NCBI GenBank assembly: GCA_902781305.1
Contig: CACZIV010000015.1
Location: 1-38,117, forward strand
DNA length: 38,117 nt
Source of the DNA: Pseudoselenomonas ruminantium
GTDB taxonomy: Bacteria > Bacillota > Negativicutes > Selenomonadales > Selenomonadaceae
Direction: 5' to 3'
The notes below the pieces were generated by a model that was not told the DNA's origin, did no database searches, and saw only the letters and a list, made by a program, of their open reading frames with translations. This document shows positions 6,786-15,276 of this stretch, one piece after another. Within the stretch, counting starts at the first letter, position 1, and each line of letters opens with the position of its first letter. The translations under genes and the position numbers were made by a program.

Positions 6786-8120
6786 ATGCGCTTGTTAAGA
6801 AAAAGCTTGTTGACAGCAGTGGTTATGTTTATATGCTGGACAAGCAGTCTGTATGCTAAGCCTTTGGCTGTAGTTCAGGAAAGCAATCTATGTGGTGTGA
6901 TCGATAATCAGGGGAATTTTATCGTACCATTGGGGTATGACCGAATAGTGCCATGGTCAAATGGAGCGTTGATGGTGAAGAAAGGGGACAATTGTGGTGT
7001 CCTGGGGGCAGACGGGAAAGTAATTGTGCCAATAGAATATCTGAATATCCTAATCCCCAGCCATGGAAATACCTATCTAGTTGAAAATAATGAAGCGCAT
7101 TGGGGCGTATACAGTGCGGATGGAAAGATGCTTTTGCCAACTGTTTATGATGAAGTAACAGCGGTTGACAAGGGGAATACATGCTTTGCAGTCCGTCAGG
7201 GGACGGTATGGAAATTTATCCATAGCGATGGCTCGGCAGCCAGTAATGAAGAATTTGACTATATTGGAGAATTTAGTGAAGACGGTTTGGCTGTCGTAAG
7301 ACAGAAAGATAAATGGGGCTATGCTGCATTGCCGGGGAAAATTGCAATCAGTCCACAGTTTGAGGGGGCGCAGAATTTTTCCAACGGACTTGCTGCTGTG
7401 AAGCAGCAGGGCAAGTGGGGCTTTATTGATGCGCATGGCATTGTTAAAATAACACCGCAATTTGCCGAGGTTTATTCCGGCTTTTCTGAAGGTTTGGCCG
7501 CAGTGCTGTCGCCTAATGGTAAAGGCTATATCGATAAGCATGGGAATTTACTGATATCGCGTGACTCGCGCTATATCGGACAATTTAAAAATGGTGTGGC
7601 GGAAATCCGTGAAGTAAAGAAGAAACTGAATGTGTGGAGCTCATTGGCCTATGGGGCAAGCATCGCTTTGGGCGGCATAGGCTTGCCACCAAAAAATGCG
7701 TTGAAGAGTAATGAAAAAAGAGGCTTCATCAATCGACAGGGAACGGAAATTGTGCCGACTGATTATGATGAGGTAATGCCTTTTACAGATGATATGGCGT
7801 TGGTACGCAAAGATAAGAAATGGGGAGCGGTGAGTAAGGATGGAAAAAATACGATTCGCCCTAAGTATCTGGCCATGCGCGCCTTTGCCGGTGGCTTGGC
7901 GGCTGTTCGTACGGGGAGCAGCTGGCAGCTTATTGATAAAGCTGGTCAGGTTGTTAAAACCCTGCCGGATTCAGTAACGGATGCTGGTGGTTTATCTGCA
8001 GGACTGCTTTCCGTGTGTATAGGTGACAAATGGGGCTATATGAATATGGAGGGGGATTTGGTTGTTACGCCGCGTTTTATGCAGGCTGGAAACTTTGTAG
8101 ATTTGGAAAATAAACGCTGA
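6786..8120 (+). CDS. Secreted WG-repeat protein
   Basis: A 444-residue exported protein built almost entirely of WG (beta-hairpin) repeats, whose function in bacteria is mostly unknown. The signal peptide spans about residues 1-25 (LLTAVVMFICWTSSLYA). Repeats are recognisable by recurring units such as GVIDNQGNFIVPLGYD, WGVYSADGKMLLPTVYD, KWGYAALPGKIAISPQF, KWGFIDAHGIVKITPQF, GFINRQGTEIVPTDYD, KWGAVSKDG and KWGYMNMEGDLVVTPRF. The ATG at 6786 follows GGGAGG; the in-frame TTG at 6765 lacks a site. A TATAAT at 6741-6746 could serve as its -10 box, but the -35 match is poor. It stands alone between two terminators or gaps. Confidence 0.88.
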   Translation: MRLLRKSLLTAVVMFICWTSSLYAKPLAVVQESNLCGVIDNQGNFIVPLGYDRIVPWSNGALMVKKGDNCGVLGADGKVIVPIEYLNILIPSHGNTYLVENNEAHWGVYSADGKMLLPTVYDEVTAVDKGNTCFAVRQGTVWKFIHSDGSAASNEEFDYIGEFSEDGLAVVRQKDKWGYAALPGKIAISPQFEGAQNFSNGLAAVKQQGKWGFIDAHGIVKITPQFAEVYSGFSEGLAAVLSPNGKGYIDKHGNLLISRDSRYIGQFKNGVAEIREVKKKLNVWSSLAYGASIALGGIGLPPKNALKSNEKRGFINRQGTEIVPTDYDEVMPFTDDMALVRKDKKWGAVSKDGKNTIRPKYLAMRAFAGGLAAVRTGSSWQLIDKAGQVVKTLPDSVTDAGGLSAGLLSVCIGDKWGYMNMEGDLVVTPRFMQAGNFVDLENKR

Positions 8121-8157
8121 ACACCAATTTGAGTAAAAAATACTTGCTCTTCATATT

Positions 8158-8212
8158 GCCGCCTCTCTATAACGTAATTTTGATAAAATATCAGGAGAGG
8201 ACGGAAAGGCGG
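8158..8212 (+). other. Possible structured leader before the GspE-like gene
   Basis: The 168-base gap before the ATPase gene holds nested complementary segments: CCGCC (8159-8163) with GGCGG (8208-8212), and TCTC (8164-8167) with GAGA (8195-8198). They enclose TGATAAAATATCA (8181-8193), itself a short palindrome. I do not recognise a known riboswitch class. It may be a simple terminator-like fold or a leader structure. Confidence 0.3.
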
Positions 8213-8288
8213 TTATTGTATAAACCTTTGTGTAAGGCAGGATATAGCGAGACCATTGGCGAAATTATGAGCTAATAAGGATGGGGCG

Positions 8289-9428
8289 ATGGTTATGTCA
8301 AATAAAGAAAATTTTTGGCGGATACTTGTGAATCAGTGCCGTCAGGAACAAAGACAAAATAGCAGTGCACAGGAAGGTGCGGCGATTGTAAGGCTGGCAG
8401 ATTTTCTTTTACAGGAGACAGCTGCCTGCAATGCCAGTGATTTGCATATTGAACCATTAGGCGGGGAACTGCGCTTTCGCCTGCGCATTGATGGTTTGCT
8501 AACGGTCATGCCGTATCGTTTGCCGGGGGACCTTGCATCGCCGCTTATTTCACGGATTAAGGTTTTGGCGAACATGGACATTGCCAAACATCAGCAGCCA
8601 CAGGATGGTGCCTTCGTTTTCTCGGCGGGAGAACGGAAGATTGATGTGCGGGCGGCAGTTATGCCGGTCTATGGCGGTGAAATGCTGGTCTTGCGCCTGA
8701 TGAATCTGCAGGAAGAATTGCTTACCTTGGATGAATTGGGCTTTTTGCCCGATGTTAAGCAAAAATTTCGGGAGCTTATTCATCGACCCGCAGGTTTGGT
8801 CATTGTTTCGGGGGCAATGGGCTGCGGCAAGAGTACGACATTGTATGCGGCTTTGCAGGAATTGAATACCGAGGATAAAAATTGGCTGACGCTTGAGGAC
8901 CCTGTCGAGCGGCACATAAAGGGCGTTAATCAGGTACAGCTTAATCCCAAAGCCGGTCTTGATTATGCGCAGGGATTAAGGGCTGCTTTACGTCAGGACG
9001 CGCAGGGGATTTTACTTGGCGAAATCCGGGACGAAGAAACGGCTATGATGGCTGTTCGTATGGCCTTGACTGGTCATCTGTTGCTTACGACTCTGCATAC
9101 GGAAAATGCCGTGGCCGCGGTGTTCCGGTTAATCGATATGGGCATACCACCCTATTTATTGGCAGCAACTTTGTCCGGTGTATTGGCGCAAAGATTAGTT
9201 CGCCGTTGTGCCGGTGATGGAAAGTATAAGGGACGACTGGCTTTGCATGAGCTGTTGGTAGTTGACCAATCAATTCGGGAAGCGATTCTGGCTGGAAAAA
9301 GCCGGGAGCAATTAGAAACTTTGGCAAGGGAAGCGGGGATGAAATCCCTTTTTGATGATGGGCAGGAAAAAGCAGCTGCAGGACTTACTTCACTACAAGA
9401 AGTGCAGAGAGTGATTTATGGGGCTTGA
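8289..9428 (+). CDS. Orphan GspE/PilB/ComGA-type secretion ATPase, short form
   Basis: A 379-residue hexameric ATPase of the type II secretion/type IV pilus assembly family. Visible are the N2-domain segment ASDLHIEPLGGELRFRLRIDG, Walker A GAMGCGKST (175-183, with Met-Gly-Cys instead of the usual Thr-Gly-Ser), the Asp box LEDPVE, Walker B region ILLGEIRDEETA, and the His box LLLTTLHTENA. The N-terminal extension of GspE is absent. The zinc-binding four-cysteine loop before the C-terminal helices is reduced to VRRCAGDGKYKGRLALHELL, with a single cysteine. No pilin, inner-membrane or secretin genes are adjacent. It is closest in layout to ComGA. An alternative start at 8295 is possible. Confidence 0.85.
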   Translation: MVMSNKENFWRILVNQCRQEQRQNSSAQEGAAIVRLADFLLQETAACNASDLHIEPLGGELRFRLRIDGLLTVMPYRLPGDLASPLISRIKVLANMDIAKHQQPQDGAFVFSAGERKIDVRAAVMPVYGGEMLVLRLMNLQEELLTLDELGFLPDVKQKFRELIHRPAGLVIVSGAMGCGKSTTLYAALQELNTEDKNWLTLEDPVERHIKGVNQVQLNPKAGLDYAQGLRAALRQDAQGILLGEIRDEETAMMAVRMALTGHLLLTTLHTENAVAAVFRLIDMGIPPYLLAATLSGVLAQRLVRRCAGDGKYKGRLALHELLVVDQSIREAILAGKSREQLETLAREAGMKSLFDDGQEKAAAGLTSLQEVQRVIYGA

Positions 9429-9527
9429 TAGCGTTGCTGAAGAAAAATCACTTGAAAGAGACCTCGATTTTTAGTAACATGGGGAGTAGAAGTTTTCTCA
9501 TTAGTTATTAAGGATTGGGGTTTTTTT

Positions 9528-10331
9528 GTGACCAAGGCGATATTTTTTGACATAGACGGCACACTGATTAACATTCATCATAAAAAAACAACGATGTCTC
9601 TATCGGTAAAAAAGGCTATCCGTGAACTGCGGGCAGCAGGGCACCATACGTTTATTGCTTCCGGGCGTCCTTTTGCTTATCTTAGCGATGAACTGACACA
9701 GGAAGGTCTTTTTGATGGCTTCGTGCTGATGAATGGTGCGGTTGTCATGCTGGATGGTGAAGTAATCTTTCGTCAGGATATGCCAGCGAAGACGGTTCGT
9801 GATATGGTAGCACTGGCCGAGGAACATGGGCTGGAATATATTTTGGAAAGCCAGCCGCATGTGTATTTGCGGCCGGAATTCAAGGGACTCGAAAATGTCT
9901 ATCGCAATATTGATATAGATGTCAATAAATTTGTGCGGGAGTTTGACTTGTCTAAGGTACAGGCAGCCAAGCTGGAGTTCCTTTGCGATACGCCGGGCGC
10001 AAACGGCGTATTTGAAAAACTGCTCTCCTGGCCTGGTGTGACAGGGCTTATTGACCCGACCCTGCGCAAGTATATGGAACTCTATTCGTCGGATATCTCC
10101 AAGGCTACGGGCATTGAACGGGCTTTGGAATATATGGGCATTCCCCTGGAAGAAAGCTATGCTTTTGGGGATGGGCTGAATGATTTGGAAATGATGGGCA
10201 CTGTGGGGCATGCTTTAGTTATGGGTAATGCCGGGCCAGAACTCAAGGCTTTGGCAGAGCACGTTTTGCCCACGGTGGATGAAGATGGAGTCGCGGAGGG
10301 CATTTACCGCTATATCCTGAAACGCATTTGA
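9528..10331 (+). CDS. Cof-type HAD-IIB family phosphatase
   Basis: A 267-residue cytosolic phosphatase of the Cof/YwpJ-type HAD superfamily; members act on sugar phosphates or flavin precursors and are individually hard to assign. Motif I is FFDIDGTLI (nucleophile and acid/base aspartates), motif II is the serine of FIASGRP, motif III is the lysine in DISKATGIERAL, and motif IV is FGDGLNDLEMM. The cap domain lies between motifs II and III. The start is GTG after a weak AAGGATTGGGG site. It ends 10 bases before the lipoprotein gene that follows. Confidence 0.87.
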   Translation: MTKAIFFDIDGTLINIHHKKTTMSLSVKKAIRELRAAGHHTFIASGRPFAYLSDELTQEGLFDGFVLMNGAVVMLDGEVIFRQDMPAKTVRDMVALAEEHGLEYILESQPHVYLRPEFKGLENVYRNIDIDVNKFVREFDLSKVQAAKLEFLCDTPGANGVFEKLLSWPGVTGLIDPTLRKYMELYSSDISKATGIERALEYMGIPLEESYAFGDGLNDLEMMGTVGHALVMGNAGPELKALAEHVLPTVDEDGVAEGIYRYILKRI

Positions 10332-10341
10332 GGTGAGCGAT

Positions 10342-11277
10342 TTGAAGAAACGATTAACGATAGCCATGACGGCTTTATTATCCCTGTGCCTGCTCTTGGC
10401 GGGCTGTGGCGGCGGCAAGACGGCGGACAACAGTAGCGCTGCGCAAAGTGCCCCTGCTGCAACGGAAACCGGTAAAGAACTGATGGTAAAGATGCTCAAT
10501 GTTGGTCAGGGGGATGCGATTCTCATTCAGACCCCGGAGCAGACCGTGCTTATTGATACCAGTGATTTGGATGAGCAGGAAAAATTGCGCAATGAGCTGA
10601 AAAAAGCCGGAGTTAAGCGTATTGACAAGCTGATTCTCACCCATCCCCATGCAGACCATATCGGTGGTGTAAAGGATGTGGTGCTCAAGGATTATGAAGT
10701 GGGTGAGGTTTACGATAACGGCATGCCCTCCAAGTCCAAGATTTATACCAGCTATATGAAGGTGTTGAAGCAGAAGAACATCAAACGCCATGCGCTGATG
10801 GCAGGTGATGAACTGGATTTGGGCGGCGGTGTAAAGTTCAAGGTATATGCGCCGGAAAAAGCCGTTGTAGAAAAAGGCAGCAAGACCACGGATAACCATG
10901 ACCCGAACAATGAGTCTGTGGTGGGCAAGCTGATTTTCGGTGAATTTGCCATGATGTTTACGGGCGACGCTGAAAAGGTAGAGGAAATGCCGATGGTGAA
11001 TACCTATGGCAAGGAATTAAAGAGCACAATCTTAAAAGCTGGTCATCATGGCAGCAAGACGTCTTCCTCGAAGGAATTTTTGCGGGAAGTTGCACCGGAA
11101 GCGGCAGTTATTTCCTGCGGCGCTGGCAATGACTATGGACACCCGCATGACCAGACCATGAAGAAATACAAAGCGATGAAACTTAAAATCTACGAAACCG
11201 ATAAAAATGGTACCATTACGATAAAAACGGATGGCAAGAACTATACGATTACACCGGAAATGGGGAATGCACAATGA
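10342..11277 (+). CDS. ComEC/Rec2-like metallo-beta-lactamase-fold lipoprotein
   Basis: A 311-residue exported metallohydrolase. A lipoprotein signal is visible (LSLCLLLAGC, lipid-attachment Cys22), followed by a low-complexity Ala/Ser linker. The metallo-beta-lactamase domain resembles the C-terminal domain of the DNA-uptake protein ComEC: MLNVGQGDAILIQTP, then the metal motif HPHADH (101-106), MMFTGDAEK, ILKAGHHGSKTSSS, and a C-terminal GHPHDQTM. I chose the TTG at 10342 because GAGGTGA ends 5 bases before it and the GTG at 10333 lies inside that site. It overlaps the DUF3006 gene by 4 bases. The natural substrate is not known; nuclease activity would fit the family. Confidence 0.87.
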   Translation: MKKRLTIAMTALLSLCLLLAGCGGGKTADNSSAAQSAPAATETGKELMVKMLNVGQGDAILIQTPEQTVLIDTSDLDEQEKLRNELKKAGVKRIDKLILTHPHADHIGGVKDVVLKDYEVGEVYDNGMPSKSKIYTSYMKVLKQKNIKRHALMAGDELDLGGGVKFKVYAPEKAVVEKGSKTTDNHDPNNESVVGKLIFGEFAMMFTGDAEKVEEMPMVNTYGKELKSTILKAGHHGSKTSSSKEFLREVAPEAAVISCGAGNDYGHPHDQTMKKYKAMKLKIYETDKNGTITIKTDGKNYTITPEMGNAQ

Positions 11278-11474
11278 TTTCGGCATATATTGACCGCTAT
11301 GAAGGCAATCTTGCGGTGCTGCTCTTAGGCGATGACATGAAAAAAGTCAATTTCCCTAAGGAGTTTTTACCCGCTGATGTAGGCGAGGGGGATTATATCA
11401 CCATAGATATCGCCTTGGATAAAGAGGCCAATGAGCAGGCTGAAGCTGAAGCTTTGGAACTGTTGAAAGATTAA
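11274..11474 (+). CDS. DUF3006 family small protein
   Basis: A 66-residue protein of the DUF3006 type: ISAYIDRYEGNLAVLLLGDD is followed by a short beta segment and an acidic, helical C-terminus. It starts inside the stop of the metallohydrolase gene (ATGA), so the two are translationally coupled. This pairing with ComEC-like hydrolases is common in Firmicutes. No function is known. Confidence 0.82.
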   Translation: MISAYIDRYEGNLAVLLLGDDMKKVNFPKEFLPADVGEGDYITIDIALDKEANEQAEAEALELLKD

Positions 11475-11489
11475 TTGGGAGGCAATTTA

Positions 11490-12548
11490 ATGAATAACGT
11501 ATTCCGCTGGGCAAGTTGGGTGGGCGTTCTCATGGCGTTTGTTTTTGGCCTGTGGCTGCCCCAGATGGCAGAGGCTTCCGGTCAAAGCCATGAATTAAAT
11601 TATTTTCAAACAAGTAAGGTGAAAATAGCAGGGGCAAATGCCTTGCGTATCGAAATAGGTATGACAGGGGATGAACCCAAGTATACGGTAAAGGAACTTT
11701 CTTATCTGCGCAAGCAGCTCATTATCACTTTGCCGAATACGGAAAGAGGTAAGGTAAAGAGCTTCATTTCCCTGAAGAATGAATTTGCTACGCAGGTAAG
11801 AATCAGTGAGATAGGAGAAAATCTTCAGGTTGCCATTGATTTTGTCAACCCGCCGTCTAAGGATAATTACCGCATTTCCACTGTCCCTGCTGAACGGCGG
11901 AAGAAAAAGCCTGCACGTATCATTTTGGAACTATTCAAGGACAATGTTGACAATGGTGGTGCGTCTGTACCAGGAATCAAGGGCAAGACCATTGTGGTTG
12001 ATGCCGGTCATGGTGGCAGTGACAGTGGTGCCGTTGGCCCTACGGGGGTTAAGGAAAAGGACGTTACCTTTGCCGTAGCCAAAAAGGTACAGAATCTACT
12101 CACCAAGTCCGGTGCCCGTGTAATTATGACCCGCACCCGTGATGTGGATGTATATGCACCCAACGCTACTGACCGTCAGGAGCTGCAGGCACGCTGCGAT
12201 GTAGCCAACCGTGACAGTCGTGTGTCGCTGTTCTTATCCATTCATTGCAATGCATTTTCCAGCCCGGCAGCGCATGGCATGGAAACCTATTATTGTGCAG
12301 GTTCGGCAAAGGGGCAGGAATTTGCCAGTCTGTTAAACGAGGAGCTGGCTAAAGCCGGCGGACTCTTTAACCGCGGCGTCAAGACTGCCAATTATTATGT
12401 GCTGCGGCATACGAATATGCCGGCGTCGCTTATTGAATTGGCGTTTGTGACCAATTATAACGAAGAAAAACTCCTGCGCAGTGATGCTTACCAGAATAAA
12501 CTGGCGGGTGCCATTGTCAAAGGGATTGCCCGTTATTTTAAGGGGTAA
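11490..12548 (+). CDS. N-acetylmuramoyl-L-alanine amidase with AMIN domain
   Basis: A 352-residue exported cell-wall hydrolase that cuts the amide between muramic acid and the stem peptide. After a signal peptide (residues 1-30, cleavage near AEA-SG) comes an AMIN-type domain (about 40-150), which in this family targets the enzyme to the envelope. An Amidase_3 zinc domain follows: VVDAGHGGSDSGAVG (zinc His), the glutamate of VKEKDVTF, SIHCNAF (second His), and the catalytic glutamate of SLIELAFVTN. The ATG at 11490 follows GGGAGG; the in-frame TTG at 11475 overlaps that site. It is followed by a GerMN lipoprotein gene, a common amidase partner. Confidence 0.93.
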   Translation: MNNVFRWASWVGVLMAFVFGLWLPQMAEASGQSHELNYFQTSKVKIAGANALRIEIGMTGDEPKYTVKELSYLRKQLIITLPNTERGKVKSFISLKNEFATQVRISEIGENLQVAIDFVNPPSKDNYRISTVPAERRKKKPARIILELFKDNVDNGGASVPGIKGKTIVVDAGHGGSDSGAVGPTGVKEKDVTFAVAKKVQNLLTKSGARVIMTRTRDVDVYAPNATDRQELQARCDVANRDSRVSLFLSIHCNAFSSPAAHGMETYYCAGSAKGQEFASLLNEELAKAGGLFNRGVKTANYYVLRHTNMPASLIELAFVTNYNEEKLLRSDAYQNKLAGAIVKGIARYFKG

Positions 12549-12577
12549 TATCGGATTTATTGAGATGAGGTGAGATG

Positions 12578-13168
12578 ATGAAAAAGTTACGCTATCTGCT
12601 CCTGCTGGTACTGGCGATGACACTTCTGTGCGCTGCAGGCTGCAGTGACGATAAAAATAATTCGGCAGGAGTAGGCGATAAGACCACGATTACGACGGAT
12701 AAAAGCAGTGCTCCTGAGGCCTTGCCGGATAAAGAAAAGAGCAAAACGGGAAATGGCAAACTGACCATCAAGGTATATTATCCCGATGAGCAGGGCTTGA
12801 AACTACGTGCTGTCCAGAAGACCGTGAAACTGAGCAGTGAGGATAAATATACGGCAGCACTCAAGGCGCTTCTCGATGGCACCAAGGAAAAAGGCCTGAC
12901 TACCATCATACCGAAACAGGCGAAAATCAAGAGCGTCAAGGTGCAGGGAGATACGGCCTTTGTCGACTTTGACCAGAATCTGACCAAAAAGTTTATCGGC
13001 GGCTCCACCGGCGAGGAAATGCTGGTTGGTTCCATTGTCAACACGCTGACGGAGTTTAGTGAAATCAAAAAAGTGCAGTTGTTGGTCGAAGGCAAGAAGA
13101 TTGAGTCCATTTCCGGACATTTGGATTTGACCAAACCGGTGGAACGAATGGAGAACTTAGTTAAATAA
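12578..13168 (+). CDS. GerMN-domain lipoprotein
   Basis: A 196-residue lipoprotein with signal segment LLLLVLAMTLLCAAGC (lipid Cys22; the -3 residue is Ala rather than Leu) and a charged linker to about residue 60. One GerMN (sporulation/germination) domain follows: KLTIKVYYPDEQG, TAALKALLDGTKEKGL, AKIKSVKVQGDTAFVDFDQNL and ILVGSIVNTLTEF-like segments. GerMN domains are thought to contact peptidoglycan or its hydrolases, and the position 29 bases after an amidase fits that. The gene does not by itself imply sporulation. Two adjacent ATG codons (12575, 12578) exist; spacing from GAGGTGAG favours the second. Confidence 0.85.
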   Translation: MKKLRYLLLLVLAMTLLCAAGCSDDKNNSAGVGDKTTITTDKSSAPEALPDKEKSKTGNGKLTIKVYYPDEQGLKLRAVQKTVKLSSEDKYTAALKALLDGTKEKGLTTIIPKQAKIKSVKVQGDTAFVDFDQNLTKKFIGGSTGEEMLVGSIVNTLTEFSEIKKVQLLVEGKKIESISGHLDLTKPVERMENLVK

Positions 13169-13207
13169 GTCATTGACTTTTTGACTTTTTTATAAGAATT
13201 AGCCGAT

Positions 13208-13253
13208 AGAACGCGCAGAAACCCTTGTGTTTGTGCGCGTTCTGTGGTATTAT
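13208..13253 (+). promoter_or_regulatory. tig promoter overlapped by a hairpin
   Basis: TTGTGT (13225-13230) and TATTAT (13248-13253) are 17 bases apart, with an extended -10 TG one base upstream. AGAACGCGCA (13208-13217) and TGCGCGTTCT (13234-13243) form a perfect 10-bp inverted repeat lying across the spacer. It could act as the terminator of the upstream gerMN gene, although no T run follows, or as an operator. Confidence 0.6.
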
Positions 13254-13339
13254 AGCAAGAGTATGGCATATTTTGCGAAAATGTGCGCGTAAACATACCA
13301 TACCTTGATTCAGATAATAACAGGAGGTCGTTTCAGACA

Positions 13340-14626
13340 ATGAAAGTTACGGTTGAAAATGGTGAAAACCAGCAGGTTACTCTGACGGTGGAGGTTGAAG
13401 CTGCGGAAGTTTCCAAGGCAGTGGAAAAGGCTGTAAAGCGTCTCAGCAACCGTGTAAATATTCCGGGTTTCCGCAAGGGCAAGGCTCCGCGCAAGATCAT
13501 CGAGCGCAACGTGGGTATGGATGCTATCATGCAGGAAGCTTTCGATATCGTAGGCCCCAAGGCTTTCGCTGATGCTCTCGAAGAACAGAAGATTGAGCCG
13601 GTCAGCCGTCCGCAGATCGACATCGAAACCCTTGAAGATGGCAAGGATCTCGTATTCAAGGCTACGGTTACGCCGCGTCCGGAAGTTAAACTCGGCGAAT
13701 ACAAAGGCCTGAAGGTGGAAAAGAACGTAGAAGCTGTAACGGATGAAGACGTTGAAAAGCAGCTCAAGACGTTCCAGGATCGTCAGGGCAAGATGGTTGA
13801 CGCTCCGGAAGGTTCCGCAGTTAAAGATGGCGACTTCACGACGCTTGATTTCGAAGGTTTCGTAGATGGCGAAGCATTCGAAGGCGGCAAGGGCCAGGAT
13901 TACCCGCTGCAGATTGGTTCCGGCAGCTTCATCCCGGGCTTCGAAGATCAGCTGATCGGCGCTAAGATTGGCGAAGAAAAAGAAGTCAACGTAACGTTCC
14001 CGGAAGAATACCATGCTAAGGAACTGGCTGGCAAGGCTGCTACGTTCAAGTGCACCATCCGCAGCATCAAGCAGAAAGAACTGCCGGCTATGGACGATGA
14101 ACTGGCTAAGAAAGTAAGCAAGTTCGAAACGCTTGAAGAACTCAAGGCTGATGTACGCAAGAACCTCGAAGAAAATGCTGCTCGCAAGGCTGAAAACGAC
14201 CAGAAGAGCGCTGCTATCGAGATGGCTACGAACAACATCACTGTTGACATTCCGGCTGTTATGATTGACAACCGCGTAGAAGGCATGATTCGTGAAATGG
14301 CTATGCGCCTCGAACAGCAGGGCATGAGCTTTGACGCTTACCTCCAGTACGCTGGCACGGACATCAACAAGATTCGTGAAGAATACCGCGAAACGGCTGA
14401 AAAGAACGTTCGCACGGATCTCATGCTGGAAGAAGTTGCTAAGGCTGAAGACATCAAGGTTGAAGCAAAAGACCTCGATGCTGAAGTTGCTGGCATGGCT
14501 GCTGCTTACGGTGCTACGCCGCAGCAGGTTCAGAAGATTATTAAGGAACAGGGACGCATTAACGATTTGGCTGCTACGGTACTTCGCAAGAAGACGGCAC
14601 AGTTCATCATCGACAACATTGCATAA
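13340..14626 (+). CDS. tig: Trigger factor
   Basis: A ribosome-bound chaperone and peptidyl-prolyl isomerase of 428 residues, the normal length. The N-terminal ribosome-binding domain has the signature VNIPGFRKGKAPRKI. The central FKBP-type isomerase domain spans about 155-245 (GDFTTLDFEGFVDGEAFEGG, GSFIPGFEDQLIGAKIGEEK), and the helical C-terminal chaperone domain follows. The ATG at 13340 follows CAGGAGG. Codon use is visibly more biased than in neighbours (repeated GCT, AAG, GAA, CTC), as expected for a highly expressed protein. It heads the clp/lon protease block. Confidence 0.97.
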   Translation: MKVTVENGENQQVTLTVEVEAAEVSKAVEKAVKRLSNRVNIPGFRKGKAPRKIIERNVGMDAIMQEAFDIVGPKAFADALEEQKIEPVSRPQIDIETLEDGKDLVFKATVTPRPEVKLGEYKGLKVEKNVEAVTDEDVEKQLKTFQDRQGKMVDAPEGSAVKDGDFTTLDFEGFVDGEAFEGGKGQDYPLQIGSGSFIPGFEDQLIGAKIGEEKEVNVTFPEEYHAKELAGKAATFKCTIRSIKQKELPAMDDELAKKVSKFETLEELKADVRKNLEENAARKAENDQKSAAIEMATNNITVDIPAVMIDNRVEGMIREMAMRLEQQGMSFDAYLQYAGTDINKIREEYRETAEKNVRTDLMLEEVAKAEDIKVEAKDLDAEVAGMAAAYGATPQQVQKIIKEQGRINDLAATVLRKKTAQFIIDNIA

Positions 14627-14653
14627 TTTTTCCCTGTATATGGGGGTATACCA

Positions 14654-15265
14654 ATGAGTTATGTACCAATGGTCGTAGAGCAGTCTAACCGTGGCGAGCG
14701 GGCATATGATATTTATTCCCGCCTGCTCAAGGACAGAATTATCTTCCTGGGCGGTCAGATTGACGATAATGTAGCCAATGTTGTAGTGGCGCAGATGCTT
14801 TTCTTGGAGTCTGAAGACCCGGATAAGGACATCTATCTCTACATCAACAGCCCCGGCGGTGTAGTTACCGCAGGCTTGGCTATCTATGATACCATGCAGT
14901 ATATCAAACCGGACGTTTCCACGATTTGCATTGGTCAGGCGGCCAGCATGGGAGCTGTGCTCCTGACGGCTGGCGCCAAGGGCAAGCGCTTTGCGCTGCC
15001 CAACGCCCGGGTTATGATTCACCAGCCGTTAGGCGGTGCACAGGGTCAGTCTACGGACATTCAGATTCAGGCCCGTGAGATTCAGCGCATCCGTGAGACG
15101 ATTAACGATATCTTCGTTTCGACCACGGGCAAAACCGCTGAGGAAATCAATAACGACACGGAACGCGATAATTTCATGACCGCTGCCGAAGCCAAGGCTT
15201 ACGGCATTGTGGATGAAGTGATTACCCGTCCCAAAAAGACCAAAAAAACCGACGCTAAAGATTGA
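14654..15265 (+). CDS. clpP: ATP-dependent Clp protease proteolytic subunit
   Basis: A 203-residue serine protease forming the 14-mer chamber of ClpXP/ClpAP. The catalytic triad is visible as Ser in [11 protein letters not shown], His in [11 protein letters not shown], and Asp in [23 protein letters not shown] forms part of the oxyanion and substrate groove. It starts 27 bases after tig, and the clpX start is 11 bases past its stop, so the three are very probably one operon. Confidence 0.97.
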   Translation: MSYVPMVVEQSNRGERAYDIYSRLLKDRIIFLGGQIDDNVANVVVAQMLFLESEDPDKDIYLYINSPGGVVTAGLAIYDTMQYIKPDVSTICIGQAASMGAVLLTAGAKGKRFALPNARVMIHQPLGGAQGQSTDIQIQAREIQRIRETINDIFVSTTGKTAEEINNDTERDNFMTAAEAKAYGIVDEVITRPKKTKKTDAKD

Positions 15266-15276
15266 GGGGTGGTGTC

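Noticed and set aside
8121-8288. Cyclic-di-GMP or cobalamin riboswitch before the GspE-like gene
   Set aside because: Complementary segments exist, but none of the conserved bases of those classes could be matched.
9429-9527. Terminator between the GspE-like gene and the HAD gene
   Set aside because: Only a weak A/T stem (AAAAATC with GATTTTT) with a long loop is present; not strong enough to call.
13310-15022. 570-codon open frame on the minus strand opposite tig and the start of clpP
   Set aside because: It mirrors the strongly biased codon use of tig and lacks a ribosome site or recognisable protein features; tig and clpP are unambiguous on the + strand.
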